NCBI GenBank assembly: GCA_900316525.1
Contig: ONDF01000006.1
Coordinates: 1 to 64,000, forward strand
Reading direction: 5' to 3'
DNA length: 64,000 nucleotides
Source: an uncultured Bacteroidales bacterium
Lineage (GTDB): Bacteria > Bacteroidota > Bacteroidia > Bacteroidales > UBA932
This document shows positions 1 to 12,490 of the stretch, piece after piece (the stretch's first letter is position 1; every line of letters begins with the position of its first letter). Position numbers and translations under genes: made by a program. The notes under the pieces are model-generated. The model had not been told where the DNA came from and searched no databases. It worked only from the letters and a program-made list of their open reading frames with translations.

Positions 1-3580
<3,580 letters not shown>

Positions 3581-3584
<4 letters not shown>

Positions 3585-4498
3585 GAATCACCGATTTCCT
3601 GGATGCCCGCCATCCTTTCCCCTCCCTGGAAATCATCCCGCCCCAGAGCGGCATCGTCAAGGACGAGCTGCTGGACAACATCGCGCCCCTGATGGAGTTC
3701 AAGCCCCGCTACATCAATGTCACGACACACCGTGACGAGGTCCGGTACACCCCGAAAGGCGACGGCACCTTCCTCCGCGAGGTCGTCCGCAGCCGCGTCT
3801 CCCCCGTCGCCGTCTGCGGCAGCATCCAGAGCCGGTACGACGTGGAAGTGGTCCCGCACGTCATCTGCGCCGGGAACACCGCCGCGGAGATCGAATGGCT
3901 GATCCAGGACTTCCATTTCCTGGGCATCGACAATGTAATGGCCCTCCGGGGCGATTCCCTCGCCGGAGAGAAGCGGTTCACGCCCGTTCCCGGCGGGTAC
4001 GCCCACGCCGACGAGCTCGTCCGCGCCATCCGCCGGATGGAAGGCGGCACGAACCTCTGCATCGGCGTCGGCGGGTACCCCGAGAAACATTTCGAGGCCG
4101 CGAACCTTGAAACCGACATCCAGTACCTCAAGGGCAAGGTCGATGCGGGGGCGGACTGCATCATCACCCAGATGTTCTTCGACAATGCGGTCTTCTACCG
4201 CTTCGTCGACCGCTGCCGCGCCGCCGGCATCACCGTGCCCGTCATCCCGGGCCTCAAGCCCCTCACCACCGCCCGCCAGGTGAACCTCCTGCCGGAATCC
4301 TTCTCCATCGACATCCCCGTGGAACTGACCGACGCCGTCAAGGACGCCGGAGACGACAAGGAAGCCGTCCGCCGGCTGGGCGTCGAATGGTGCACCGCCC
4401 AGTGCCGCGACCTCCTGCAGCACGGGGTTCCCGCGGTCCATTTCTACACGATGGGCAAGTCGTCGAATGTGGTGGAAGTCCTGCGGGCCTGCTTCTAG
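3581..4498 (+). CDS. metF: Methylenetetrahydrofolate reductase
   Basis: Reduces 5,10-methylene-THF to 5-methyl-THF with FAD, supplying the methyl donor used by the upstream MetH. It has 305 residues, the usual size. The start is the ATG overlapping the metH stop (ATGA), because MRITDFLDARHPFPSLEIIPP begins the recognisable family sequence; a longer in-frame ORF from 3200 is just metH shadow. Visible family segments include FPSLEIIPP (usually SFEIFPP), NVTTHRDE, LGIDNVMALRGD, ITQMFFDN and PVIPGLKP. The overlap indicates translational coupling and fixed stoichiometry with MetH. Confidence 0.97.
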
Positions 4499-4542
4499 CG
4501 CGTACGCACGCACGCAAATTTTCTTTTCTCGTTAATTAGCCT

Positions 4543-4550
4543 TATCTTTG
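4543..4550 (+). promoter_or_regulatory. Bacteroidota -7 box for the exporter-fak operon
   Basis: TATCTTTG matches the TAnnTTTG consensus and lies 26 bp before the ATG at 4577. A TTG is not present 23 bp upstream (the site reads TTC), so the -33 element is weak. Confidence 0.6.
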
Positions 4551-4576
4551 AAGGATTTTTAGGCTAAACAACGGGC

Positions 4577-7063
4577 ATGCATCGGATATTCCTACCGCTT
4601 TATCGCTATTTCCAGAAGCACAAGACCGCCTTGTATCTGCTGCTGGCAGGCAGTTTCCTGCTGTTCCTCGCGTTCGGCATCCGTCTCCGGTACGAGGAGG
4701 ACATCGTCAAGCTCCTCCCCCGCTCCAGCACGGACAGCGAACTGGCTTTCAGCGACATCGGCCTGAAGGACAAGGTGTTCATCCAGGTCACCTCCGCCGA
4801 TCCGGCCCGCCCGCTGGACCCCGCCACCCTGGCCGCCTACATGGACGAATACTGCGAGTCCCTGCTGCAGCGGGACTCTGCCTCGCATCATATCACCGGC
4901 ATCCTGTACCAGCTCGACATGGGCACGATGCTGGGAGCGGTGGACTACGCCTTCGAGCATCTGCCCTGCTTCATCGACACCTCCCTCTACGCCGCGTTTG
5001 AAGCGGCGCTGGAGCCGGAAGCCGTGGAAGCGGCGATGCAGGACAACCTCGCCCTGCTGGAGGCCGACGAGACCGGCGAGGCCTCCCAGTTCGTCACGAT
5101 GGACCCGCTGGGCCTGCGGAACATCCTCCTGGGGCAGATCATGCCTTCCGACGGCAGCTCCGTGGGCGGATACACCATCGAGGAAGGGCATTTCTTCTGC
5201 CCGGACAAGACGGTGGCCCTGGCCTTCCTGTCGCCGGGATTCAATTCGATGGATTCCGGGGCCGGCACGAAGTTCTACCGCATGATGAGCCGGACCCGCA
5301 AGGACTTCGAGGCCGCCCATCCGGACGCCCGCGTCCTCGCGCACGGCACCCCGCTGGGGAGCGTTTCCAACGCCAGCACCATCAAGGGCGACCTCCTGAT
5401 GACGGTGGGCGTCTCCCTCCTCGTCATCCTCGTGATCCTGCTCCTGAGCTTCCATAGCTGGACTTTCATCTGGCAGCAGGTCGTCCCCATCCTGTACGGG
5501 TCGGTCTTCGCCCTCGCCTGTATGTACTGGGTCAAGGGCTTCATGTCCCTGATGGCCCTGGGCCTCGGCGCGATCGTGCTGGGCGTCGCCATCAGCTACT
5601 GCCTGCACGTGCTCATCCACCACTACTACGTGGGAGACGTGGAGCAGATGCTGCGGGAGGAGTCCACGCCCGTCACCCTGGGCTGCATTACCACGGTGGG
5701 CGCCTTCCTGGGCCTGCTGTTCACGGAGAGCGACCTGCTGCGGGACTTCGGCCTGTTCGCGACCTTCGCCCTGGTGGGCAACACCTTCTTCGCCCTGTTC
5801 TTCCTGCCCCACTTCATGAAGCCGGAGCAGGTCAAGTTCAAGCGGTACAAGGGGTTCCACATCATCGACAGGATCAACGACATTCCCTGGGACCGCAACA
5901 AGTGGATCCTCGCCGGCCTGCTCGCCGTCATCGTCGCGGGCGTGGCGCTGAGCCCCCGCGTCAAGTTCGACAGCGACCTCCGGAACCTCGACTACGACAA
6001 TCCCCTCCTGACCGCGAGCCAGGAACTCTACAGCCAGAAGAACGCCAGCGGCCACATGGACCTGTACTTCGCCGCCTCCGACGACGACCTGGACCAGGCT
6101 CTCGAATACAACACCCTCCTGCAGCAGCGGCTGGATTCCCTCGCGGAGCTCGGCCTCGTGAAGGGCTATTCCCCGCTCTCGTTCCTGCTGTTCCGGTCCG
6201 AACGGGACCAACAGGTGCGGATCGACGCCTGGAAGGCCTTCTGGACGCCGGAACGGAAGACGCAGGCGTGGCGTGAAATCGCCGCGGCGGCCCGGCACAA
6301 CGGGCTGGAAGCGTCCCTGTTCAATCCTTTCGAAGCCCTGATCGACGCCGATTACGAGCCCGGAAACCTCTTTGAAGCGGAAGTATTCCCGCCCGAGCTG
6401 GTGTCCAACTACCTCGAGCGGCAGGCCAGCGGCCGGTACATGGTGTTCACCTCCGTGGGCTTCCGCCCGGAGGACGCCGACACCGTCACCGCCGCCCTCG
6501 TGGCCGGGCCCAACACCCTGGTCCTCGAGCCGTTCTACTATTGCCGCGACATGGTGGAGATCGTCCACGACGACTTCAACACCACGCAGTGGATCTCCTC
6601 CCTGCTGGTGCTCCTGGTGCTCCTCATCGCCTTCCGGAACCCGATCACGGCCCTCCTGGCCTTCCTGCCGATGTTCCTGAGCTGGTACGTCCTGCAGGGC
6701 CTGATGGCCCTCCTGGGCCTGGAGTTCAACCTGATCAACATCGTCATCTCCACCTTCATCTTCGGCATCGGGGTGGACTACAGCATATTCGTGATGGAGG
6801 GCCTCCTGAAGGAGGCGCGCACCGGGCAGCGGGAAATGCTCGACTTCCACAAGGTCGCGATCGTGTTCTCCGCCCTCGTGCTCGCCATCGTGGTGCTGTC
6901 GCTCATCTTCGCGCGGCATCCGTCCATCCGGTCCATCGGCATCATCACCCTGATCGGCATGGCCACCACCATCCTCCTCACCTATTCCCTCGAACCGTTC
7001 CTCTTCCGCCAGTGCCTCAAGTGGGGCTGGTACCGGAAGAGCATCAAAGCACTGGAATCCTAA
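4577..7063 (+). CDS. MMPL/RND-family lipid exporter-like membrane protein
   Basis: An 828-residue inner-membrane protein with two RND-like halves. Each half has an N-terminal TM helix (LYLLLAGSFLLFLAFG; WILAGLLAVIVAGVAL), a large periplasmic domain and a cluster of TM helices. The second half keeps the acidic TM motif GIGVDYSIF (Asp near residue 733). The equivalent position in the first half reads GVAISYCLH and lacks the Asp. Such single-chain MMPL exporters move lipids or acyl-linked products and occur in aryl-polyene-type clusters. It is the first gene of the operon and its stop abuts the fakA ATG with no gap. Export of an acylated lipid made by the downstream enzymes is inference. Confidence 0.85.
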   Translation: MHRIFLPLYRYFQKHKTALYLLLAGSFLLFLAFGIRLRYEEDIVKLLPRSSTDSELAFSDIGLKDKVFIQVTSADPARPLDPATLAAYMDEYCESLLQRDSASHHITGILYQLDMGTMLGAVDYAFEHLPCFIDTSLYAAFEAALEPEAVEAAMQDNLALLEADETGEASQFVTMDPLGLRNILLGQIMPSDGSSVGGYTIEEGHFFCPDKTVALAFLSPGFNSMDSGAGTKFYRMMSRTRKDFEAAHPDARVLAHGTPLGSVSNASTIKGDLLMTVGVSLLVILVILLLSFHSWTFIWQQVVPILYGSVFALACMYWVKGFMSLMALGLGAIVLGVAISYCLHVLIHHYYVGDVEQMLREESTPVTLGCITTVGAFLGLLFTESDLLRDFGLFATFALVGNTFFALFFLPHFMKPEQVKFKRYKGFHIIDRINDIPWDRNKWILAGLLAVIVAGVALSPRVKFDSDLRNLDYDNPLLTASQELYSQKNASGHMDLYFAASDDDLDQALEYNTLLQQRLDSLAELGLVKGYSPLSFLLFRSERDQQVRIDAWKAFWTPERKTQAWREIAAAARHNGLEASLFNPFEALIDADYEPGNLFEAEVFPPELVSNYLERQASGRYMVFTSVGFRPEDADTVTAALVAGPNTLVLEPFYYCRDMVEIVHDDFNTTQWISSLLVLLVLLIAFRNPITALLAFLPMFLSWYVLQGLMALLGLEFNLINIVISTFIFGIGVDYSIFVMEGLLKEARTGQREMLDFHKVAIVFSALVLAIVVLSLIFARHPSIRSIGIITLIGMATTILLTYSLEPFLFRQCLKWGWYRKSIKALES

Positions 7064-8683
7064 ATGGACCGGATCGACGCGAAACTTTACCTGAACCTCA
7101 TCCGCGGCGGCGCCGCCCGCCTGGGCCTCCATCGCCAGGAAATCAACGACCTCAATGTCTTCCCCATCCCCGACGGGGACACGGGCGACAACATGTATAT
7201 GACCATCCAGGCCGGCTGTAACCCTTCGACCGGCCCTTCGACAAGCTCAGGGACCGGTCTTACCCTGCCCGAGGTGGCGAAAGCCGTCTCCGCCGGGATG
7301 CTGATGGGCGCCCGGGGCAATTCCGGCGTCATCCTTTCGCGGATGTTCGCCGGGCTCGCCAAGGGCCTGGCCGATGTCCGCGAGGCCGATGCGGACGCCT
7401 TCTCCCGCGCCATGCTGGCCGGGGTCGAGGAGTCCTACCACGCCGTCTCCGAACCCGTGGAAGGCACGATCCTAACCGTGTTCCGGGAGGGAGCCCAGGC
7501 CGCCGCGGGCAGCAAGGACCTCGATGAATACTTCGACCTCCTGATCTCCGCGATGGACCTGTCCCTGCAGCACACGCCCGAACTGCTGGACGTGCTGAAG
7601 AAGGCGGGCGTGGTGGACAGCGGCGGCGCAGGCCTGCTGTACATCGCCGAAGGCATGCGCGCCGCCCTGCACGGGGAGACCGCCGAAGTCCTGGACGAGG
7701 CCGTCCCCGCGGCGCAGCACGTAGACCTGGACGCCTTCACCGAGGACAGCGTCCTCGAGTTCGGCTACTGCACGGAGTTCCTCCTGCGGCTGCAGCGGAG
7801 CAAGGTGGACCTGGACACCTTCGACGAGACCGTCATCTCGGACTGGCTCGCGCAGAACGGCGAATCCCTGGTGTTCTTCCGCGACGGCTCCATCATCAAG
7901 GTCCATGTCCATACGCACACCCCGGGCGAGATCCTGAACCACTGCCAGCAGTACGGCGAGTTCCTCACCATCAAGGTGGAGAACATGACCCTGCAACACC
8001 ACGAGAACCACATGGACGAGCGGTTCAAGAAGGGCCGCAAGGCTTTCGGCGTCGTGGCCGTGGCCTCCGGCGCCGGGCTCGTGGACACCTTCAAGGAACT
8101 CGGGGCCGACATCGTCATCGAGGGCGGCCAGACCATGAATCCCCCGGTCAAGCGGTTCATCGACGCCTTCGACGCCGTGGACGCCGAGACCGTCTTCGTC
8201 TTCCCCAACAACGGAAACATCCTCCTGACGGCCCGCCAGGCCGCGGACATCTATGACAAGGCCGATATCCGGGTCATCCCGGCCAAGACCCTGGGCGAAG
8301 GCTACTACGCCCTCGCGAACCTGGACACGGAAGCGGGCGACGCCGACGCCATCGAGGCCGCGCTCGCCGAAGCCGCCGGCGAGGTGGCGACAGGCCTGGT
8401 GTCCCGCGCCATCCGCGACAGCGGAAACGTCCGCGAGGGCGAATACGTGGGCATCGCCGGCAAGGAGATCCTCGCCTCGGGCCCGGCGCCGGAGGAAGCC
8501 CTCCTCGCCCTGGCCGAAGCCATGGACGCCGGCTCCCGCGACGTCATCCTCGTCTTCGCCGGCGAAGGCGGTACCCGGTCGGAAATGGTCCGGGAAGCGC
8601 TGGAGAAGCGGTATCCCCGCGCCGAAGTCATCCTCCAGTCCGGCGGCCAGCCGGTCTATGAGTATATCCTGGTCCTTTTTTAA
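7064..8683 (+). CDS. fakA: Fatty acid kinase catalytic subunit, DhaL/DAK2 family (FakA-like)
   Basis: A 539-residue protein close to staphylococcal FakA length. FakA phosphorylates fatty acids bound to FakB to give acyl-phosphate. The N-terminal DhaL domain has IPDGDTGDN (residues about 35-43, Mg-ATP site), GARGNSG and DSGGAGL. The middle and C-terminal part has the VHVHTHTPGE segment and a DegV-like tail. An in-frame repeat, STGPSTSSGTG (bases 7221-7259), is inserted just after the DGDTG region, related to the metH repeat but read in another frame. FakB follows after 11 bp and PlsX lies in the same operon. Other DAK2 proteins exist, but the length and FakB/PlsX neighbours favour FakA. Confidence 0.9.
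   Translation: MDRIDAKLYLNLIRGGAARLGLHRQEINDLNVFPIPDGDTGDNMYMTIQAGCNPSTGPSTSSGTGLTLPEVAKAVSAGMLMGARGNSGVILSRMFAGLAKGLADVREADADAFSRAMLAGVEESYHAVSEPVEGTILTVFREGAQAAAGSKDLDEYFDLLISAMDLSLQHTPELLDVLKKAGVVDSGGAGLLYIAEGMRAALHGETAEVLDEAVPAAQHVDLDAFTEDSVLEFGYCTEFLLRLQRSKVDLDTFDETVISDWLAQNGESLVFFRDGSIIKVHVHTHTPGEILNHCQQYGEFLTIKVENMTLQHHENHMDERFKKGRKAFGVVAVASGAGLVDTFKELGADIVIEGGQTMNPPVKRFIDAFDAVDAETVFVFPNNGNILLTARQAADIYDKADIRVIPAKTLGEGYYALANLDTEAGDADAIEAALAEAAGEVATGLVSRAIRDSGNVREGEYVGIAGKEILASGPAPEEALLALAEAMDAGSRDVILVFAGEGGTRSEMVREALEKRYPRAEVILQSGGQPVYEYILVLF
7221..7259. repeat. In-frame dispersed repeat inside fakA
   Basis: The 20-nt core at 7234-7253 differs at one base from the metH core at 3121-3140. 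It is flanked by a 6-bp inverted repeat (7228-7233 and 7254-7259), matching the metH layout. It is translated as PSTSSGTG, a different frame from the metH copy. Confidence 0.88.
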
Positions 8684-8694
8684 TCCACTGAACT

Positions 8695-9564
8695 ATGCTT
8701 AAGCTTTTCACGGACACCGACACCGACATCACCCCCGCCGTCGCGGCGGAATATGGCTACCGCCTCATCAGCATGCCCTACAGCGTGGACGCCAAGACCG
8801 TCTACCCGTACGTGGACTTCGACAGATTCGAACCCCGTACGTTCTACGACATGCTCCGCAGCGGCGTGCTGCCCACCACGAGCGCCATCTCCAAGGAACG
8901 CTACATCGAGTACTTCGAGCCGGAATTCGCCGCCGGGAACGACATCCTGTATGTCCATTTCTCCCGCGCGATGACCGTCACCTTCAACGCGATGGACGAG
9001 GCCGTGGCCGAGCTCAAGGCCAAGTACCCGGAGCGCAGCTTCCACGAGATCGACACCAAGGGCATCACCACCATCAGCTACGCCATCGTCCGCGAGGTCG
9101 GCGACCTCTTCAAGGCCGGCAAGACCCTGGAGGAAGTGCTGGAATGGGCCAAGACCGAGGTGGACAAGTTCGCGATGTACTTCTTCGCCGACGACCTGAA
9201 GTTCTTCCGCCGCAGCGGCCGCGTGAGCGGGCTCGCCGCGACGATGGGCACGCTCATCGGCATCCGCCCGATCATCTACATGAGCCAGGAAGGCAAGATG
9301 GTCTCCTGCGGCAAGGAGAAAGGCCGCCTCAAGGCGATGGAGCATCTCGTGCAGCAGGTCGCGGACCTCGGCGAGGACTTCAAGTCCCACCGCTTCTTCA
9401 TCGGCCACACCGACGCGCCCGAGCTGGCGAAGGAGGTGGGCAGGATGATCCGGGAGCGGTTCGGGGACGATTTCCCCATTGAATATGTCGTCTGCAACCC
9501 GACGGCCGGCAGCCACGCCGGGCCGAACGGAGTGGGCGTATGCTTCCACGCAAAACACCGGTAA
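8695..9564 (+). CDS. fakB: DegV-family fatty-acid-binding protein (FakB-like)
   Basis: A 289-residue DegV/EDD protein. FakB holds one fatty acid and presents its carboxylate to FakA for phosphorylation. Family marks are the N-terminal FTDTDTDIT (DegV proteins usually have D-S-T/S-x-D), PTTSAIS, RRSGRVSGLAATMGTLIGIRP and the C-terminal SHAGPNGVGV loop. No membrane segment or signal peptide is present, so it is cytosolic. The ATG follows fakA by 11 bp and the stop precedes the acyltransferase ATG by one base. Only one FakB is present here; which chain it binds cannot be read from sequence. Confidence 0.88.
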   Translation: MLKLFTDTDTDITPAVAAEYGYRLISMPYSVDAKTVYPYVDFDRFEPRTFYDMLRSGVLPTTSAISKERYIEYFEPEFAAGNDILYVHFSRAMTVTFNAMDEAVAELKAKYPERSFHEIDTKGITTISYAIVREVGDLFKAGKTLEEVLEWAKTEVDKFAMYFFADDLKFFRRSGRVSGLAATMGTLIGIRPIIYMSQEGKMVSCGKEKGRLKAMEHLVQQVADLGEDFKSHRFFIGHTDAPELAKEVGRMIRERFGDDFPIEYVVCNPTAGSHAGPNGVGVCFHAKHR

Positions 9565-9565
9565 A

Positions 9566-10696
9566 ATGATCACTGTCAAGCAAGTAGAGACCAAGAAGGA
9601 GCAGAAGGCGTTCCTGGATTTCCCGCTGGACCTGTACGCGGGGAACCCGAACTTCGTTCCGCCGCTTTACATGGACGAGAAGAAGATCTTCCGTCCGGAT
9701 TACGTGTACAGCGACTGCTGCGATTTCGTCTGCTTCCTTGCTTGGAAAGACGGCGTCGTCGCCGGCCGCATCATGGCCATCATCCAGAAGGCCGCGAACG
9801 AGAAGAACGGGGAGAAGCGCGCCCGCTTCTGCCGGTTCGACGCCATCGACGACTTCGAAGTGTCCAAGGCCCTGTTCGAGGCGGCCGAGAAATGGGCGCT
9901 GGAGAAGGGCATGGACACGGTATGCGGCCCGCTGAACTTCTCCGACCTGGAGCGGGAGGGCCTCCTCATCGAGGGCTTCGACCAGCAGGCCACCTTCGAG
10001 GAGAACTACAACGCGCCCTACTACGGCGAGCACATCGAGCGCCTGGGCTATGAGAAGGAAGTGGACTGGGTCGGATTCCGCCTGTACGGGGCTGAGAGCC
10101 CCGAGGCGATGGAGGAGCTGGAGCAGCTCTCCGACTTCATCTTCCGCCGCTACAAACTGCACCTGGGGCCGTCCACAAGCGGTTCCGACTTCCTGAAGCG
10201 CTATGCCGACGGCATCTTCGAACTCATCGACAAGTCCTATGAGGGCCTGTACGGGACTGTCCCCTTCACCGAAGGGATGCGGAAGCTGATGCTGGACAAT
10301 TTCAAGCTGGTCGTCGATCCCAAGTACGTGGCCGTGGTCCTGGACGAGAACGACAAGATGGTGTGCTTCGGCATCACCTTCCCCGCCCTCGCCGGCGCGC
10401 TCGCCGGGGGCCGGGGCAGGCTCACGCCGGGCACCGCCCTCCGCCTCCTGAAGGCCCTGAAGAAGCCCGACGCCATCGACCTGTGCCTCGTGGGCGTGGA
10501 TCCCGAATACGCGAACCGGGGCGTCTCCGCGGTCTTTTCCGTCGCCATCATGAAGATGCTCCGGGACCACCCGAACCTCCGCTTCGCGGACACGAACCTC
10601 AACCTGGAGGACAACTACGCCATCCTGAACCAATGGAAGCGCTTCCGCAAGGAACAGGTCAAGCGCTACCGCTCCTATGTGAAGAAACTCGTATGA
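9566..10696 (+). CDS. GNAT-fold acyltransferase, YghO / bacterial ceramide-synthase-like (tentative)
   Basis: A 376-residue cytosolic protein. I chose the ATG at 9566, just after the fakB stop. It begins with a FLDFPLDLYAGNPNFVPPL segment that I associate with the YghO-like acyl-CoA/ACP N-acyltransferase family, which I recall as related to Caulobacter bCerS. Other features are CGPLNFSD mid-protein and a C-terminal GNAT-like half (LCLVGVDPEYANRGVSAVF, then NLNLEDNYAILNQWKRF). It lies between fakB and plsX with 1-bp spacing and ATGA overlap, so it probably uses the acyl donor they make. The acceptor (sphingoid base, amino acid or other amine) is inference. Confident of the GNAT-like fold and operon membership, less so of the reaction. 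Confidence 0.7.
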   Translation: MITVKQVETKKEQKAFLDFPLDLYAGNPNFVPPLYMDEKKIFRPDYVYSDCCDFVCFLAWKDGVVAGRIMAIIQKAANEKNGEKRARFCRFDAIDDFEVSKALFEAAEKWALEKGMDTVCGPLNFSDLEREGLLIEGFDQQATFEENYNAPYYGEHIERLGYEKEVDWVGFRLYGAESPEAMEELEQLSDFIFRRYKLHLGPSTSGSDFLKRYADGIFELIDKSYEGLYGTVPFTEGMRKLMLDNFKLVVDPKYVAVVLDENDKMVCFGITFPALAGALAGGRGRLTPGTALRLLKALKKPDAIDLCLVGVDPEYANRGVSAVFSVAIMKMLRDHPNLRFADTNLNLEDNYAILNQWKRFRKEQVKRYRSYVKKLV

Positions 10697-11712
10697 TCAA
10701 ACTCCTTGTCGACTGTTTCGGCGGCGACCATTCGCCCCAGGCGCCCGTCGCAGGCGCCCTCGCCGCCCTTGCGAAGAATCCGGACCTGCACCTCATCCTC
10801 ACCGGGGACGAGGCCATCCTCCGGAAAGAGCTGGAGGGGAAGGCCTATGACGCCGCCCGCCTCGAGATCGTCCACGCGCCCGAAGTCATCGGCTGCGACG
10901 AAAAGCCCACCGACGTGGTGCGCCTCAAGCGGAACAGCTCCATGATGAAGGCCATCATCCTGCTCCGGGACGAGGACGACATCGCCGGGATGGTGTCCAC
11001 CGGCTCCACCGGCGCCCTGGTGACCGGCGCCCTGGTGCGCCTGGGCCGCATCAAAGGCGTCATCCGCCCGGCCTTCTGCCCCATCCTCCCGACGATGGAC
11101 GGCGGCATCGTGGGCATCTGCGACAGCGGGGCCAACGTGGAAGTGACGCCCGCCCACCTGCGCCAGTTCGCCATCATGGCGAGCCTGTACATGCAGGAGG
11201 TGTACGGGGTGAAGAATCCCCGCACGGCGCTCCTGAACGTGGGCAAGGAAGCCGAGAAGGGCGACGACATCCGGAAGGAGACCTACGCGCTCCTGCAGGA
11301 CACCGACTGCGTGAACTTCGTGGGCAACATGGAAAGCCGCGACCTGCTGTCAGGCTCCTACGACGTGGTCGTGGCCGACGGTTTCTCCGGGAACGTCCTC
11401 GTCAAGACGACGGAAGGGACGGCCCTGGAGCTCCTCAAGAAACTCAAGAAAGATATCTATTCCCGCACCCTGTACAAGCTGGGCGCCCTCCTGATGAAAC
11501 GGATGTTCCTGGAGGAGAAGGAGTTCATGAATTACCAGAACTATGGCGGGAGCGTTCTCCTGGGCACCTCCAAGGTGGTGGTGAAGGGACACGGCAGCAG
11601 CAAGGCCGTGGCCGTGGAGAAATGCATCGAGCAGGCCTACCGGATGGAGGTGAGCCACCTCTCCGGCAAGATCGAGGAGGCCGTCGCCCGCTACGAACAC
11701 TACGAAGACTGA
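10693..11712 (+). CDS. plsX: Phosphate acyltransferase PlsX
   Basis: Interconverts acyl-ACP and acyl-phosphate, linking the fatty-acid kinase product to ACP-dependent lipid synthesis. At 339 residues it is typical length. Motifs are LLVDCFGGDHSP at the N terminus, VSTGSTGALVTGA, CDSGANVE, LNVGKEAEKGDD, VADGFSGNVLVKTTEG and the C-terminal YGGSVLLGTSKVVVKGHGSS. The start is the ATG overlapping the acyltransferase stop (ATGA). PlsX is often found beside fabH or fabD and rpmF. Here it sits instead with FakA/FakB and an ACP, suggesting a dedicated copy; whether another plsX exists elsewhere cannot be seen. Confidence 0.95.
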   Translation: MIKLLVDCFGGDHSPQAPVAGALAALAKNPDLHLILTGDEAILRKELEGKAYDAARLEIVHAPEVIGCDEKPTDVVRLKRNSSMMKAIILLRDEDDIAGMVSTGSTGALVTGALVRLGRIKGVIRPAFCPILPTMDGGIVGICDSGANVEVTPAHLRQFAIMASLYMQEVYGVKNPRTALLNVGKEAEKGDDIRKETYALLQDTDCVNFVGNMESRDLLSGSYDVVVADGFSGNVLVKTTEGTALELLKKLKKDIYSRTLYKLGALLMKRMFLEEKEFMNYQNYGGSVLLGTSKVVVKGHGSSKAVAVEKCIEQAYRMEVSHLSGKIEEAVARYEHYED

Positions 11713-11954
11713 TGGAAACGATGTACGAGAAAGTCCGGGCCATCCTGGCCAAGCAGCTGCGGGTGGACGCCGCGATCGTCACGCTGGACGCGCAGATAAA
11801 AAAAGACCTCGGCGCCGATTCGCTGGACATCCTCCAGCTCCTCATGCGTATCGAGGACCAATATGGGATCACCATTCCCGACAAGGCGCTGGCGACGTTC
11901 AACACCGTCGGCGACGTCGTCACCTACCTCGAGCAGGAAGGCACTCAGATCTAG
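11712..11954 (+). CDS. Acyl carrier protein
   Basis: An 80-residue ACP. The phosphopantetheine Ser is residue 37 in LGADSLDILQLL, followed by the acidic helix II and YGITIPD. The start overlaps the plsX stop as TGATG. It is the last gene of the operon and probably carries the acyl chain between PlsX and the acyltransferase. The divergent N terminus and operon position suggest a specialised ACP rather than the housekeeping one. Its TAG stop lies in a CTAG shared with the convergent LolA-like gene. Confidence 0.93.
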   Translation: METMYEKVRAILAKQLRVDAAIVTLDAQIKKDLGADSLDILQLLMRIEDQYGITIPDKALATFNTVGDVVTYLEQEGTQI

Positions 11955-12469
11955 TACTTGAAGGTATACTCGGTCTCGATGCCGGTGAACTCGTCCAGGA
12001 CCATCCGGACGGGCAGGCCTTTCTTGTTGTAGTCCAGGATGATGCGCGCGTAGCCGGTGGGCAGCTGCTTGCGGGCCATCATCGACACGGTCTTGATGTC
12101 GCCCTTCTGTTCGACGATGAGGGTGGCGTCGTTCTCCTCGGCCGCCTTCTCGTAGTTGCCCATGATGCAGTCCAGCAGGGTGTTGCGCATCTTGCGCATC
12201 CGCGGGTTCTTGGAGGTGTCGATGTTGATGACCTTTCCCTTCACGCAGTTCTTGAGCTGCATGCCCTCGATGAGGAGATACTCCCCTTCCGGGACGTCGT
12301 AGGTCATATTGAGGTAGTCGGGGGCCTTGAAAGTAATCTTTCCCTCGCCGGGGATGACTTTGTTCACGGCCTTGAGGGTCTTTTTCTGGACGAAGGTGCA
12401 GCTCAGCTCCTGCGCGGAGGCCGTCAGGCCGCAGGCCAGGACGGCGATAAGAATCAGCAGTCTTTTCAT
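11951..12469 (-). CDS. LolA-like outer-membrane lipoprotein/lipid carrier
   Basis: A 172-residue secreted protein with signal peptide MKRLLILIAVLACGLTASA. The mature part has LolA-type features: an early FVQKKTLKAVNK stretch, GEGKITFKAPDYLNMTYDVPEGEYL, and alternating strands ending in YTFKY. LolA-fold proteins ferry lipid-anchored cargo across the periplasm, and LolA paralogues accompany MMPL exporters in aryl polyene clusters. It converges on the exporter-fak-plsX-ACP operon and shares its stop tetranucleotide, so a role in the same lipid export route is attractive. That link is inference from position. Confidence 0.72.
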   Translation of the reverse strand: MKRLLILIAVLACGLTASAQELSCTFVQKKTLKAVNKVIPGEGKITFKAPDYLNMTYDVPEGEYLLIEGMQLKNCVKGKVINIDTSKNPRMRKMRNTLLDCIMGNYEKAAEENDATLIVEQKGDIKTVSMMARKQLPTGYARIILDYNKKGLPVRMVLDEFTGIETEYTFKY

Positions 12470-12490
12470 TTCGTTTCAATCAATCGGCTG

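Noticed and set aside
4592..7132. Long minus-strand ORF of 846 codons opposite the MMPL exporter
   Set aside because: Low-complexity Gly/Glu/Val/His-rich translation typical of antisense frames in high-GC genes; the + strand has clear TM and RND motifs.
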